Source: JACQFK01 sp964619955
GTDB lineage: Bacteria > Planctomycetota > MHYJ01 > JACPRB01
Assembly: GCA_964619955.1 (NCBI GenBank)
Contig: CAZUJF010000008.1
Coordinates: 62,001-126,000, forward strand
Direction: 5' to 3'
Length of the DNA: 64,000 nt
The position numbers and the translations under genes were made by a program. Within the stretch, counting starts at the first letter, position 1, and the number at the start of each line of letters is the position of its first letter. Shown piece by piece: positions 49,589-58,784 of this stretch. The notes under the pieces are model-generated. The model was not told where the DNA came from. It was given only the letters and a program-made list of their open reading frames with translations, and did not search any database.

Positions 49589-52093
49589 ATGGTAAACTTC
49601 GAGCGTCTTTCGGGGGTTGCTTTGGCACGTTCGGGGATCCGGGGGCTGCTCCTGCTGCTGCTCGCGGCGGCGGGCTGCGGACCTCCGCCGCGCGAAGCGC
49701 GGGTGGAGTTCAAGGGCCGGGCCTCCTTCGGCGTGCCGTTCGCGGACACGCGCCGCGTGCTTGAGGTCTGCCCCGTCTGCGGCGACCCGCTCCCGCCGGG
49801 AGCCGGCCGCTGCGCGGGTCGGCGCTCCGGAGCCGAACCCTGCGGGATTTCCCTGAAACACGCCGCTTCGGCCCCCTGCGGATTCTGCAGCGAGACGGGG
49901 GACTGCGCCGTTTGCGCCCTCTACGAGGCGGCGGGGCGCTGCCGCCATTGCCTGGGGACGGGCAAACTTTCCGGGGAAGCCTGCTTCAATTGCGGCGCGA
50001 GCGGACGCTGCAGCGCCTGCGCCGGATCCTCGGCTTGTGACGCGTGCGAAGGATCCAGGCGGATCGCCCTGCCCTGGGTCCCCAGGGCCCCGGCGGCGAA
50101 GGGAATGTCCGCGCCCGCCGCGGCTCCGCTGGCCAGTCCGCGTCCGGCGCTCGCGGCCCCGGGCGAGACGGTGTCCTGGAGCGGGGCCCCCGAATGGACG
50201 CTGTTTCTGCTGGAGGAGGGGCGGCGGCAGGAGGTCGACCGCGTGTCCGGGGAACCCGCCCGGGTGACCCCCAGGCGGCCCGGATTCTACCGGGCCCTGG
50301 CCCCCGGCGGCTCGGCCGTGTTCGACGTGCTGGAACTGACCCTGCCTCCGGGCGTGCAGCCCGGTCCCGGAGCGCCGCCGGTGCGCATCGAACCCGAACC
50401 GCGTTCCTTCAGCGCGCGCTGGAGCGGCGATCCCCTGAAAGATCCGGCCGTGGTGGTCGAAATCCCGGGCCTGCCGCCGCGGAGCGTCGCGGTGCCCGTC
50501 GTGGTCCGCGTGAATTCGTTGAAGGTCGTTTCCGCGATGACGCCCGTCCGTTCAGGCACCCCCGCCGCGCTTCGTGCCGAGGCGGATCCCCCGTTGGGCC
50601 CGAACGCCGCCTGCGAGTGGCGGATCACGGAGGGCGCCCGGACGACGACGGTGGTCTCCCGCGGGCCGGTGTTCGAACACGTCTTTTCGGCGGCGGGCCT
50701 GTGCCGGGTGGAGGCGGCGGTGGGCCCGACGGTCTCGGCGCCGCTGACCCTTCCCGTGTATCGCGTGGCCGTGGTGGACGATCTGGGCCGTCCCGTGCAG
50801 GAGGTGAGGCTGCTCAGCCTCCGTCCCGAGGCCTTTCAGGAGGGACGCCTGCGCGAGGAGGCCCTGCTCTCCGCGCCGGAGCGCCTGCGCATCCTGGTGG
50901 AGGATCCCGCCGGGGAAGCGCCCGCCTCGCTGAAGATCCTGACCCGTTCCCCCGATGAAGGCGTGGTGCAGGTGCCGGTGGAGTACGCGCTGACGGGGCC
51001 TCCCGGGCGGAGGATCTCGCGGCCGTTCGTCGTGCTCTCGGACCGGGACGATGCCGGGCGCGAGGCGATGCCCGAGGACGGGACCCTGCATGCGGTGGCG
51101 CGGGGGCGGGTCGAGGTCCTGTATCGCGGCCTGCCCGCCGGCGGAGCCCCCGTGGGTCCCATGATCGTGCACGAGATCCCGCTCCGTTTCATCGTGGCGG
51201 GGCCGGGGCTGCCGACGGAGGAGACCCTGACGCGGGCGCTGGACACCCGGGTCGCCCAGGCCAACGCCGTGTGGGAGCCCCTGGGGAGGCGCTTCCGCCG
51301 GGCCGGATTGCGGCATCTCGGGTCGGCCGCGCAGCTGCTGCTGATCCGCGGTCGTGCGGCCGGCGCCGAGTCCTCGGGGCGGCCGTCCCGCGCGGGGGTC
51401 CGGCTGGACGGCCGGGTGTGGGCGGCGGCGACCCCGTGGCGGGAGGAGAGCGGCCCGATGACTCCCTACGCCACGGCACGGGCGTTGCAGCTCCGTCTGG
51501 AGGGGATGGGGGGCGGGTTCAAGGCGGAGATCTTCCAGAAGCTCTTCGGGGGCGATCCGGAAGCCGTGCTGCTGCGCGTGTTGCGGGCCGACGGGGCCCC
51601 CGCGAGCCTGGAGGCGCTGGGTGAGGCGGGGGACGTCGCGCAGAGCGTCCGGCCCCTGGCCGCCGACTTGTCGGACGGGTGCGAAGTCGCCCCGGACACC
51701 CGCCGCATGAGCCTGGAGGAGGCGGCGGTCCTGGTCGGCGGAAAGGCCGGAGCCCTGGACGGCCTGGACGTGTTCGTGGTCGGCGAACTTCGGGCGCTGG
51801 CCGCGCGGCCGGCGTTCAAGGTGTATCCCGCAGGCGCGGGCCTGCCCGCGTCGATCACCGGGTCCGCCCTGGTTTCCTGGAAGGTGATGGACGGCTCCGA
51901 CCGCTACCCCTATGCGCTGGCGCGGGTGCTGGGGGAACTCCTGCTCCCGCCCGGGGTGAAGCCGGGTCCGGAGGACACCCTGTTCGGCGACCCGATTTCG
52001 GAGCTGCCGGGGATCGAGGCCCGCAAGCGGATCTCGCCGGCGACGGCGCTGAAGATTTCGGAACGCGGACGAGCGCTTCCGGAGCGGAAATGA
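49589..52093 (+). CDS. large lipoprotein with DnaJ-like cysteine cluster
   Basis: 834 residues from ATG, or 823 from TTG at 49622. A lipoprotein signal is clear (GLLLLLLAAAGC, lipobox AAGC). Residues about 60-160 hold many CxxC pairs with Gly-rich spacers, for example CGFCSETGDCAVC, CRHCLGTGKL, CFNCGASGRC and CDACEGSRR, resembling the DnaJ zinc domain. The rest is beta-rich with Ig-like stretches (ELTLPPGVQPGPG and AVVVEIPGLPPRSV) and no catalytic motif that I recognise. The TTG start gives an ideal 19-residue signal peptide. It belongs to the M3-LOG-ribbon gene run. Confidence 0.75.
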   Translation: MVNFERLSGVALARSGIRGLLLLLLAAAGCGPPPREARVEFKGRASFGVPFADTRRVLEVCPVCGDPLPPGAGRCAGRRSGAEPCGISLKHAASAPCGFCSETGDCAVCALYEAAGRCRHCLGTGKLSGEACFNCGASGRCSACAGSSACDACEGSRRIALPWVPRAPAAKGMSAPAAAPLASPRPALAAPGETVSWSGAPEWTLFLLEEGRRQEVDRVSGEPARVTPRRPGFYRALAPGGSAVFDVLELTLPPGVQPGPGAPPVRIEPEPRSFSARWSGDPLKDPAVVVEIPGLPPRSVAVPVVVRVNSLKVVSAMTPVRSGTPAALRAEADPPLGPNAACEWRITEGARTTTVVSRGPVFEHVFSAAGLCRVEAAVGPTVSAPLTLPVYRVAVVDDLGRPVQEVRLLSLRPEAFQEGRLREEALLSAPERLRILVEDPAGEAPASLKILTRSPDEGVVQVPVEYALTGPPGRRISRPFVVLSDRDDAGREAMPEDGTLHAVARGRVEVLYRGLPAGGAPVGPMIVHEIPLRFIVAGPGLPTEETLTRALDTRVAQANAVWEPLGRRFRRAGLRHLGSAAQLLLIRGRAAGAESSGRPSRAGVRLDGRVWAAATPWREESGPMTPYATARALQLRLEGMGGGFKAEIFQKLFGGDPEAVLLRVLRADGAPASLEALGEAGDVAQSVRPLAADLSDGCEVAPDTRRMSLEEAAVLVGGKAGALDGLDVFVVGELRALAARPAFKVYPAGAGLPASITGSALVSWKVMDGSDRYPYALARVLGELLLPPGVKPGPEDTLFGDPISELPGIEARKRISPATALKISERGRALPERK

Positions 52094-52210
52094 GATGATG
52101 AGCGGACTTATTGTGGTGTTTCTCGACCCGCAGGTTCGTGACCCGCGGCCCCCGCGGCGCACGGCGGGTCCCGGACTTCTGCGGCTCGGTATTTCAGGAG
52201 AAGCCTGCCC

Positions 52211-52966
52211 GTGAAACCTGACATCATTCTGATCCTCGGCTACGTCATGATGCTGGGGCTGACCTACACCGGCCTGACCCTGTCGCACGGCACCCCGGCG
52301 GAAATCTGGTCGGGGGAAGGCTTCCTGATGGCCTTCGGCGGCGCCTGCGTGGGGGCCGTCGCCTGCTGCTCCCCCCAGGAGGTGAAGGATGCGCTGCAGG
52401 CGATCAAGGTGGCCTTCGTCAACCAGGTCTACGATCACGAAAAACTGATCGCGGATTTCGTGAACTATGCCGGCATCAGCCGCAAGGACGGCCTGCTCGG
52501 CCTGGAGAAGGTGGTCGGCCAGATCACGGACCCCTTCCTCAGCAAGTCGATCCAGATGGCCATCGACGGCGTGGAGCCGGATCTGGTGGAGGAGCGGCTG
52601 CAGCTGGAGCTGGCGGCGATGGAGGAGCGGCACACGCGCACCCGCGGCACGTTCGACACGGCGGCGACGTTTTCCCCGGCTTTCGGGATGATCGGCACGA
52701 TCATGGGCCTCGTGCTGCTGCTCAAGGCGCTCGACGACCCCTCCTCGCTGGGTCCGAAGATGGCCATGGCGCTGCTGTCGACCTTTTACGGCGTCTTCGC
52801 GTGTTACGCGTTCTTTACGCCGATCGCGAAGAAGCTGGAGCGCAAACACAAGCACGAGAACACGTACCGGCAGATGATCATGAAGGGCGTCATCTGGCTG
52901 CAGACGGGCGATTCGCCCCGCAGCATCGAGGGCAAACTGCGCTCGTTCCTGCGGGAGAAGAAATAG
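52211..52966 (+). CDS. motA: MotA-like flagellar stator protein
   Basis: 251 residues. MotA forms the proton channel of the motor with MotB. Four membrane spans lie at about 4-24, 37-55, 156-178 and 189-211, and the family motif GMIGTIMGLVLLLKAL is in span 3. A cytoplasmic loop of about 95 residues separates spans 2 and 3, as in MotA. It uses a GTG start after AGGAGAAG. Followed by two MotB-like genes. Confidence 0.9.
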   Translation: MKPDIILILGYVMMLGLTYTGLTLSHGTPAEIWSGEGFLMAFGGACVGAVACCSPQEVKDALQAIKVAFVNQVYDHEKLIADFVNYAGISRKDGLLGLEKVVGQITDPFLSKSIQMAIDGVEPDLVEERLQLELAAMEERHTRTRGTFDTAATFSPAFGMIGTIMGLVLLLKALDDPSSLGPKMAMALLSTFYGVFACYAFFTPIAKKLERKHKHENTYRQMIMKGVIWLQTGDSPRSIEGKLRSFLREKK

Positions 52967-52978
52967 GCCGGATCCGGG

Positions 52979-53656
52979 ATGTCGAAGCACAAGAAACACG
53001 CGCCGCACCCGCCGCATCTGGAGAAGGACGAGAGCGAGGTCCGCTGGCTGATCTCCTACTCGGACTTCATGATGCAGCTGGTCTGCCTCTTCATCCTGCT
53101 CTATTCCGTATCCAGCATCGACCAGTCCAAGGTGTCCAAGATCGCCACGGCCTATCGCGCCTCCATCGGCCTCGGGGAGGCGCCGGGCCGGGAGGCGGTC
53201 GGGGAGGGGACGCTGCTGGCGGTGGGGGACCGCTCCCTCGTGGGCGGCGACCTCGCCGGCGCCGACACGCCGAAGGATCTCTCCGTGAAGATCGAGGAGA
53301 TTCCCGGGGGCTGGAAGGCCGGATTCAACGAGGAGCTGTTCGACGCGGGGTCCTCGCGGCTCACCGCAAGAGGGGGGCTGCTGCTGGACCAGGCGGCGCT
53401 TTTTCTCTCGGCTTATGCCGGACAGGCGGTGGTCACGGGCCTCGCCGGGGACGTGGCGGAGGACTCGGTCGGGGGCGACGTGGCCCGTCTGGCGGCGGAT
53501 CGCGCGGCGGCGGCGTTTCAGCATCTGACGCGCCCCGGATTTTCGAAGGCCCTGGACGCGCGCTTCTTGAGGGCGGTCGGCGGCGCGACGGGCGCGCCCG
53601 TCGAGGGGGCGGCAGGACGGGGCCGCCGGGTCAGCATCATCTTGAAGGTGGATTGA
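52979..53656 (+). CDS. motB: MotB-like stator protein 1
   Basis: 225 residues. One membrane span with the conserved proton-channel Asp29 lies in WLISYSDFMMQLVCLFILLY. The C-terminal domain is a reduced OmpA/MotB-like peptidoglycan-binding fold ending RGRRVSIILKVD. It is shorter than usual and the peptidoglycan-binding sequence is eroded. ATG follows motA by 12 nt. See the next entry for a second MotB-type protein with an almost identical N-terminus. Confidence 0.85.
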   Translation: MSKHKKHAPHPPHLEKDESEVRWLISYSDFMMQLVCLFILLYSVSSIDQSKVSKIATAYRASIGLGEAPGREAVGEGTLLAVGDRSLVGGDLAGADTPKDLSVKIEEIPGGWKAGFNEELFDAGSSRLTARGGLLLDQAALFLSAYAGQAVVTGLAGDVAEDSVGGDVARLAADRAAAAFQHLTRPGFSKALDARFLRAVGGATGAPVEGAAGRGRRVSIILKVD

Positions 53657-53658
53657 GG

Positions 53659-54438
53659 ATGGCCGCGCACGACCGTCACGATCCCCACGCGAAGGGCGAG
53701 AACGGAAAGAAGAAGCGGCGCACGGGCGGGCATGCCCCGGCCGCTCCGCACCTGGAGAAGGACGAGAGCGAGGTCCGCTGGCTCATCTCGTACTCGGACT
53801 TCATGATGCAGCTCGTATGCCTCTTCATCCTCCTGTATTCCGTGTCCTCCCTGGACAAGGGCAAGGCCGGGGCGGCGGCCGCCGCGTGGCGGGATGAGAT
53901 CGGCCTCGAACCGCTGTTCGTGCCCTCCTCCCCCGGCATGAACACGCCGCTGACGATGGCGGAGCTTCCCGCCACGTTGCGCCAGGTGCAGATCGTGATG
54001 AGCCGGTTCCCCGAGGGGGGGCAGATCCGGATCTCCCCCACGGACGACGGCTTCAGGTTCCAGATGAACTACGAGATGTTCGATGAAGGGGCCGCCGTCC
54101 CGGGACGCCCCGGCCGGCGGCTCCTCGACATCGCCGCGCACATCCTCAACCCCTACCAATACCGGGTGCGCGCCATCGAAGTGGTGGGGCACACGACGGC
54201 GGATCCCGCGGACCGGGAGGACGGTTCGGATCTCAAGCTTTCGCTCTCGAGGGCGCAGGAGGCGATCCGCGTGCTTTCCCGGTCCGAGTTGCCCCAGCGG
54301 CTGGAGGCGGCGATCCTGCATCCGGCCGGCCGCGGGTCGCACGAGCCGATGGCCGACAGCGCCACCCCGCTGACCCGGGCGGTCAACCGCCGGGTGGATT
54401 TCTTCGTCCACATCGATCCGGCTCCGAAGAGGAAGTAG
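53659..54438 (+). CDS. motB: MotB-like stator protein 2
   Basis: 259 residues. The stretch HLEKDESEVRWLISYSDFMM (residues 31-50) is identical to that of the preceding gene, with the channel Asp at 47. The rest is divergent. A Lys/His-rich N-terminal extension precedes it, and the C-terminal OmpA-like domain ends with LTRAVNRRVDFFVHIDP, which is nearer to normal MotB. Only 2 nt separate it from MotB 1. Two different MotB subunits behind one motA suggests a mixed stator dimer. Confidence 0.87.
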   Translation: MAAHDRHDPHAKGENGKKKRRTGGHAPAAPHLEKDESEVRWLISYSDFMMQLVCLFILLYSVSSLDKGKAGAAAAAWRDEIGLEPLFVPSSPGMNTPLTMAELPATLRQVQIVMSRFPEGGQIRISPTDDGFRFQMNYEMFDEGAAVPGRPGRRLLDIAAHILNPYQYRVRAIEVVGHTTADPADREDGSDLKLSLSRAQEAIRVLSRSELPQRLEAAILHPAGRGSHEPMADSATPLTRAVNRRVDFFVHIDPAPKRK

Positions 54439-54442
54439 CCGC

Positions 54443-55735
54443 TCAGGCCAGATAGCCCCAGGTCTGGAGCAGATCCCCGTCGCGCTGCCAGCGCTCGCCG
54501 ATGTCCGTCCGGTAGAAGAGGTTCGGGATCATGATGCTCTTCACCCGGCCGTACGCCTCGCGCCGGGCGTCCTGCATCGTCGCGCCCGAGCCGGTGATGA
54601 CGCAGGCGTAGCCGGAATTCCCCGCGAGCCGCCAGTCGCCGTCCACGAGCTTCAGGTCGCAGGGGTGGAACCCCTCCCGAAGCTCCCGCTTGAAGAGTAC
54701 GATCGCGTCCTCGGAGTATTTGCGGAACGCGTCGGGGTCCACGAAGGGGAAGGGGGGCACGGCCACCACGACGGCGATCTGGAATCCGCGGCGCGTGCGC
54801 AGCTCCGGCGAAGCGCCCGTGGCCAGGCCGTGCAGGAAGTCCCCCCAGGGGCTCAGGACCCCCTCGATCTGCAGGTTGATCGTCGGATAGCCGAAGCGCA
54901 TCGTGAACTCGAGCGGATGGATGCCCTGGCCGTTGACGATGCAGTTGATGTCCACGTAGCCGACGTGGCCCTGCAGGCGCTCCTTCATGCGGCCGAGCGT
55001 TTTCCGGAAGAGCGTGTTCTCGGGGGCCCAGAAGGCGCTCGTGCCCATCTCGCCCGTCGAGGGGCCGATGTCGTCGTTGCACATCCGCTTGTGCTCGAAG
55101 TTGATGAGGCAGGGCAGCACGAAGTCCGTTCCGTTGAAGAAGGCCCCCACGGCGACCTCCACGCCGCTGACGTGCTTCTGGACCTGGAAGCTTTTCAGGC
55201 GCTGGCCCCAGCCCTTCTTGTAATGCTCCAGCATCGTGAGGACGTCGCGGCCGTCCTCCTCCTGCCCCACGAAGGAGAGGACCTTCTCGTTCTGGGCCTT
55301 GCCGTTGGGCTTGACGACGTAGCGGTCGGGCTTCGAGCGGATGAAGGCCGCCGCCTCGTCGAAGGAGCCGAAGTCCCAGTTGGGCAGCGTGGTCAGTCCC
55401 GCCGCCTTCATCTCCTCCTGGCCGAAATCCCGGTCCTCCTCGAGCCGGTCGCCCTGGCGCGTGGCGCCTACCACGGCCTTGCCCTGCCGGCGCAGCCGCT
55501 CGGCCTCCTCGCCGAAACCGGTGTCGTCGAAGACGATCACGTCCGCCCAGGGGACCTCGGCGTGCCAGTCGGACGTCTTCTCCAGGAGTCCGTCGGCCAC
55601 GTCCTGGTCCGCCCGCGACAGGATCGCGTAGCGGACCTCGTGGCCCTCCTTCTTCACCTCCCAGGCCAGGTCGTGGATGAGGGCCTGGCGGCTGACGAAG
55701 AGGAACTTCCGGGGCTGCGCGGTCGAAGTGCTCAT
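54443..55735 (-). CDS. purD: PurD-like ATP-grasp ligase
   Basis: 430 residues. PurD (GAR synthetase) joins phosphoribosylamine and glycine in purine synthesis. The ATP-grasp fold has DRYVVKPNGKAQNEKVLSF and VEVAVGAFFNG, and the PurD-type EHKRMCNDDIGPSTGEMGTS segment (near residue 215). The N-terminal part is atypical (RKFLFVSRQALIHDLAWEV), so a related carbon-nitrogen ligase cannot be excluded. No purine genes are adjacent. A -10 box (TACACT) lies 7 nt before ATG. Confidence 0.75.
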   Translation of the reverse strand: MSTSTAQPRKFLFVSRQALIHDLAWEVKKEGHEVRYAILSRADQDVADGLLEKTSDWHAEVPWADVIVFDDTGFGEEAERLRRQGKAVVGATRQGDRLEEDRDFGQEEMKAAGLTTLPNWDFGSFDEAAAFIRSKPDRYVVKPNGKAQNEKVLSFVGQEEDGRDVLTMLEHYKKGWGQRLKSFQVQKHVSGVEVAVGAFFNGTDFVLPCLINFEHKRMCNDDIGPSTGEMGTSAFWAPENTLFRKTLGRMKERLQGHVGYVDINCIVNGQGIHPLEFTMRFGYPTINLQIEGVLSPWGDFLHGLATGASPELRTRRGFQIAVVVAVPPFPFVDPDAFRKYSEDAIVLFKRELREGFHPCDLKLVDGDWRLAGNSGYACVITGSGATMQDARREAYGRVKSIMIPNLFYRTDIGERWQRDGDLLQTWGYLA

Positions 55736-55742
55736 GCTTTGT

Positions 55743-55748
55743 AGTGTA
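55743..55748 (-). promoter_or_regulatory. -10 box of the PurD-like gene, leaderless type
   Basis: TACACT on the minus strand, 7 nt before ATG; no good -35. Confidence 0.35.
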
Positions 55749-55786
55749 TCGGACGGCCCTGAATCGCCGATGTTACAGACGACTTC

Positions 55787-56743
55787 ATGAAGACCCTCAT
55801 TCTGGCGGCGGCGGACGTGGAGCGCGTGCTCACGATGGAGCAGGCCATCCCCGCCGTGGAGCGCGCCTTCGCCGCGCAGGGGCGGGGCGAGACCCTCATG
55901 CCCCCCAAGCTGTATCTGCCGCTCGAGAAGCACGGGGGCGATTTCCGGGCGATGCCCGCCGCGATGGACGGCTGGGCGGGCCTGAAATGGGTCAACATGC
56001 ATCCGGACAACCCGCGACGCCACCAGCTGCCCGCGGTGATGGCCGTCTACATCCTCAGCGATCCCGAAACGGCGTTCCCGCTGGCGGTCCTGGACGGCAC
56101 GCGGCTGACCGCGTTCCGCACGGGGGCCGCCGCCGCGGTGGCGTCGAAGCACCTCGCCGTGAAGAACCCGGGGACCATCGGCTTCGTCGGCTGCGGCGTC
56201 CAGGCCCGCGCCATGCTGCGCGCCCACCGGGTGCTCTTCCCGGGACTGCGGGTCGTGGCGTACGACGCCGACCCGGAGGCCGGCGCGCGGTTTGCGAAGG
56301 AGGCGGGCGGCTTCACCGCTTCGATCGACCAGGCGGGGAGCTGCGACATCATCTGCACCTCGACGCCGTCCCGGGCCCCCGTGATCTATCGTTCGTACGT
56401 GGGGATCTCGACGCACATCAACGCCATGGGGGCGGACGCCCACGGGAAGCAGGAACTCGACCCGGCGATCCTCAACGACGGGCTCGTCGTGGTCGACGAC
56501 TTCGGCCAGGCCTGCGACAGCGGCGAGGTCAACGTGCCCCTGGCCTCCGGGGCCTATCGACGCGAGCGGATCCACGGGACGCTGGGGGAGATCGTTGCGG
56601 GCAAGAAACCCGGACGGCAGGCCACCGAGATCACGATCTTCGATTCCACGGGCCTGGCGATCCAGGACCTGGCCCTCGCGGCCGTCGTCTTCGAGGCGGC
56701 GCGCAAGGCCGGGGTCGGGATGGAACTCGCCCTCGTGGGTTAG
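55787..56743 (+). CDS. ornithine cyclodeaminase/mu-crystallin family dehydrogenase
   Basis: 318 residues. Members deaminate ornithine, alanine or related amino acids with NAD. It has the Rossmann motif GFVGCGVQARAML (132-144), the substrate Lys67 in WAGLKWVNMHP, and HINAMGADAHGKQELDP. The usual length is about 320-350 residues. The start is ATG at 55787. Its TAG stop interlocks with the stop of the convergent hemH gene. Substrate cannot be decided. Confidence 0.9.
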   Translation: MKTLILAAADVERVLTMEQAIPAVERAFAAQGRGETLMPPKLYLPLEKHGGDFRAMPAAMDGWAGLKWVNMHPDNPRRHQLPAVMAVYILSDPETAFPLAVLDGTRLTAFRTGAAAAVASKHLAVKNPGTIGFVGCGVQARAMLRAHRVLFPGLRVVAYDADPEAGARFAKEAGGFTASIDQAGSCDIICTSTPSRAPVIYRSYVGISTHINAMGADAHGKQELDPAILNDGLVVVDDFGQACDSGEVNVPLASGAYRRERIHGTLGEIVAGKKPGRQATEITIFDSTGLAIQDLALAAVVFEAARKAGVGMELALVG

Positions 56744-57719
56744 CTTCGCCGCGGCGCCGGACAGCAGTCCGCACGGCAGACGTCGGGCGGAGTTCCCGGG
56801 ACCAGCTTCTCGGCGATCAGATCGCGGAGCATGTCCACGAAGCGCGGATGACGTCCGGCGGTCGGAGCCCGGCGCATCCGGATCCCCAGTTCCTCGCAGC
56901 GCCCGCGGGCCGCCTCGTCGAGGTCGTAGAGCACCTCCACGTGATCGGAGAGGAATCCGACCGGATGCACGGCGAGGGCGCGCACCCCGCGCGCGTGCAG
57001 CGTCCGCAGATGGTCCAGGATGTCGGGCTCCAGCCAGGGATCCGCGGGCCGCCCGCTGCGGCTCTGGTAGGCGAGCGTCCACCGCTCGCGGGGGATGCCG
57101 GCCTCCGCCGCGACGAGGCCGCAGGTCTCCTGCAGCTGGGCCGCGTAGGCGCAGGTGTCCGCCATGCCGCGGGGCAGGCTGTGGGCCGTGAAGACGACGT
57201 GGACCGGATCGGCGGAGCCCAGGGACGCGACCGCCTCCCGGAGATGGTCGGCGTTGGCGGCGATGAACCCGGGCTCCTTGTGGAAGAGGCGGACCTTGTC
57301 GATGCGCGGCGCCTCGGGACCCGCGGCCGCGCGGGCCGCCTCGAGGTTTTCCAGGTACTGCCGGCAGCCGGAGTAGGAGCCGTAGGCGGAGAGCACCACC
57401 GCGAGGGCGCGGCGGACCTTGTCGCGGGTCATCTCCCGGACCGTGTCCGTCAGCAGGGGCGTCCAGTTCCGGTTGCCCCAATAAAGCGGCAGCGAAATGC
57501 CCGCGCCGCGCAGAACGGGCCCGAGTCGCGCGATCAGGTCCCGCACCTGCGCGTTGAGCGGGCTGGCGCCGCCGAAGCTCCGGTAATGCTCCGCGACTTC
57601 GAGCAGCCGCTCGCGGGGGATGCCGCGCCCGCGCGTGACGTTCTCGAGGAACGGCATCACGTCGTCCGGCTTCTCCGGGCCGCCGAAGCCGACGATCAGG
57701 ATCGCGTCGTAGGCCGGGC

Positions 57720-57723
<4 letters not shown>
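56740..57723 (-). CDS. hemH: ferrochelatase HemH
   Basis: 327 residues. It inserts iron into protoporphyrin (or coproporphyrin III) to make haem. GFGGPEKPDDVMPFLENV at the start, YWGNRNWTPLLTDTVREM, the metal-site His in VVFTAHSLPRGM and the Glu in PVGFLSDHVEVLYDLD are all present. Four nt overlap with rlmN (ATGA) show coupling. No other haem genes are near. Confidence 0.93.
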
Positions 57724-58757
<1,034 letters not shown>

Positions 58758-58762
58758 GCCCT

Positions 58763-58768
58763 ATTCTA
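58763..58768 (-). promoter_or_regulatory. -10 box of rlmN-hemH, leaderless type
   Basis: TAGAAT (5/6) on the minus strand, 5 nt before the GTG start. No clear -35 at 16-18 nt. Confidence 0.4.
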
Positions 58769-58784
58769 GCGGCTCGGGGCGGAT

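Noticed and set aside
52095..52214. A 39-codon ORF starting ATGATG between the lipoprotein and motA, ending in an overlap with the GTG of motA.
   Set aside because: It has no ribosome site and no recognisable feature, and its Pro/Arg composition looks like random G+C-rich sequence. A leader-peptide role cannot be excluded but is not supported.
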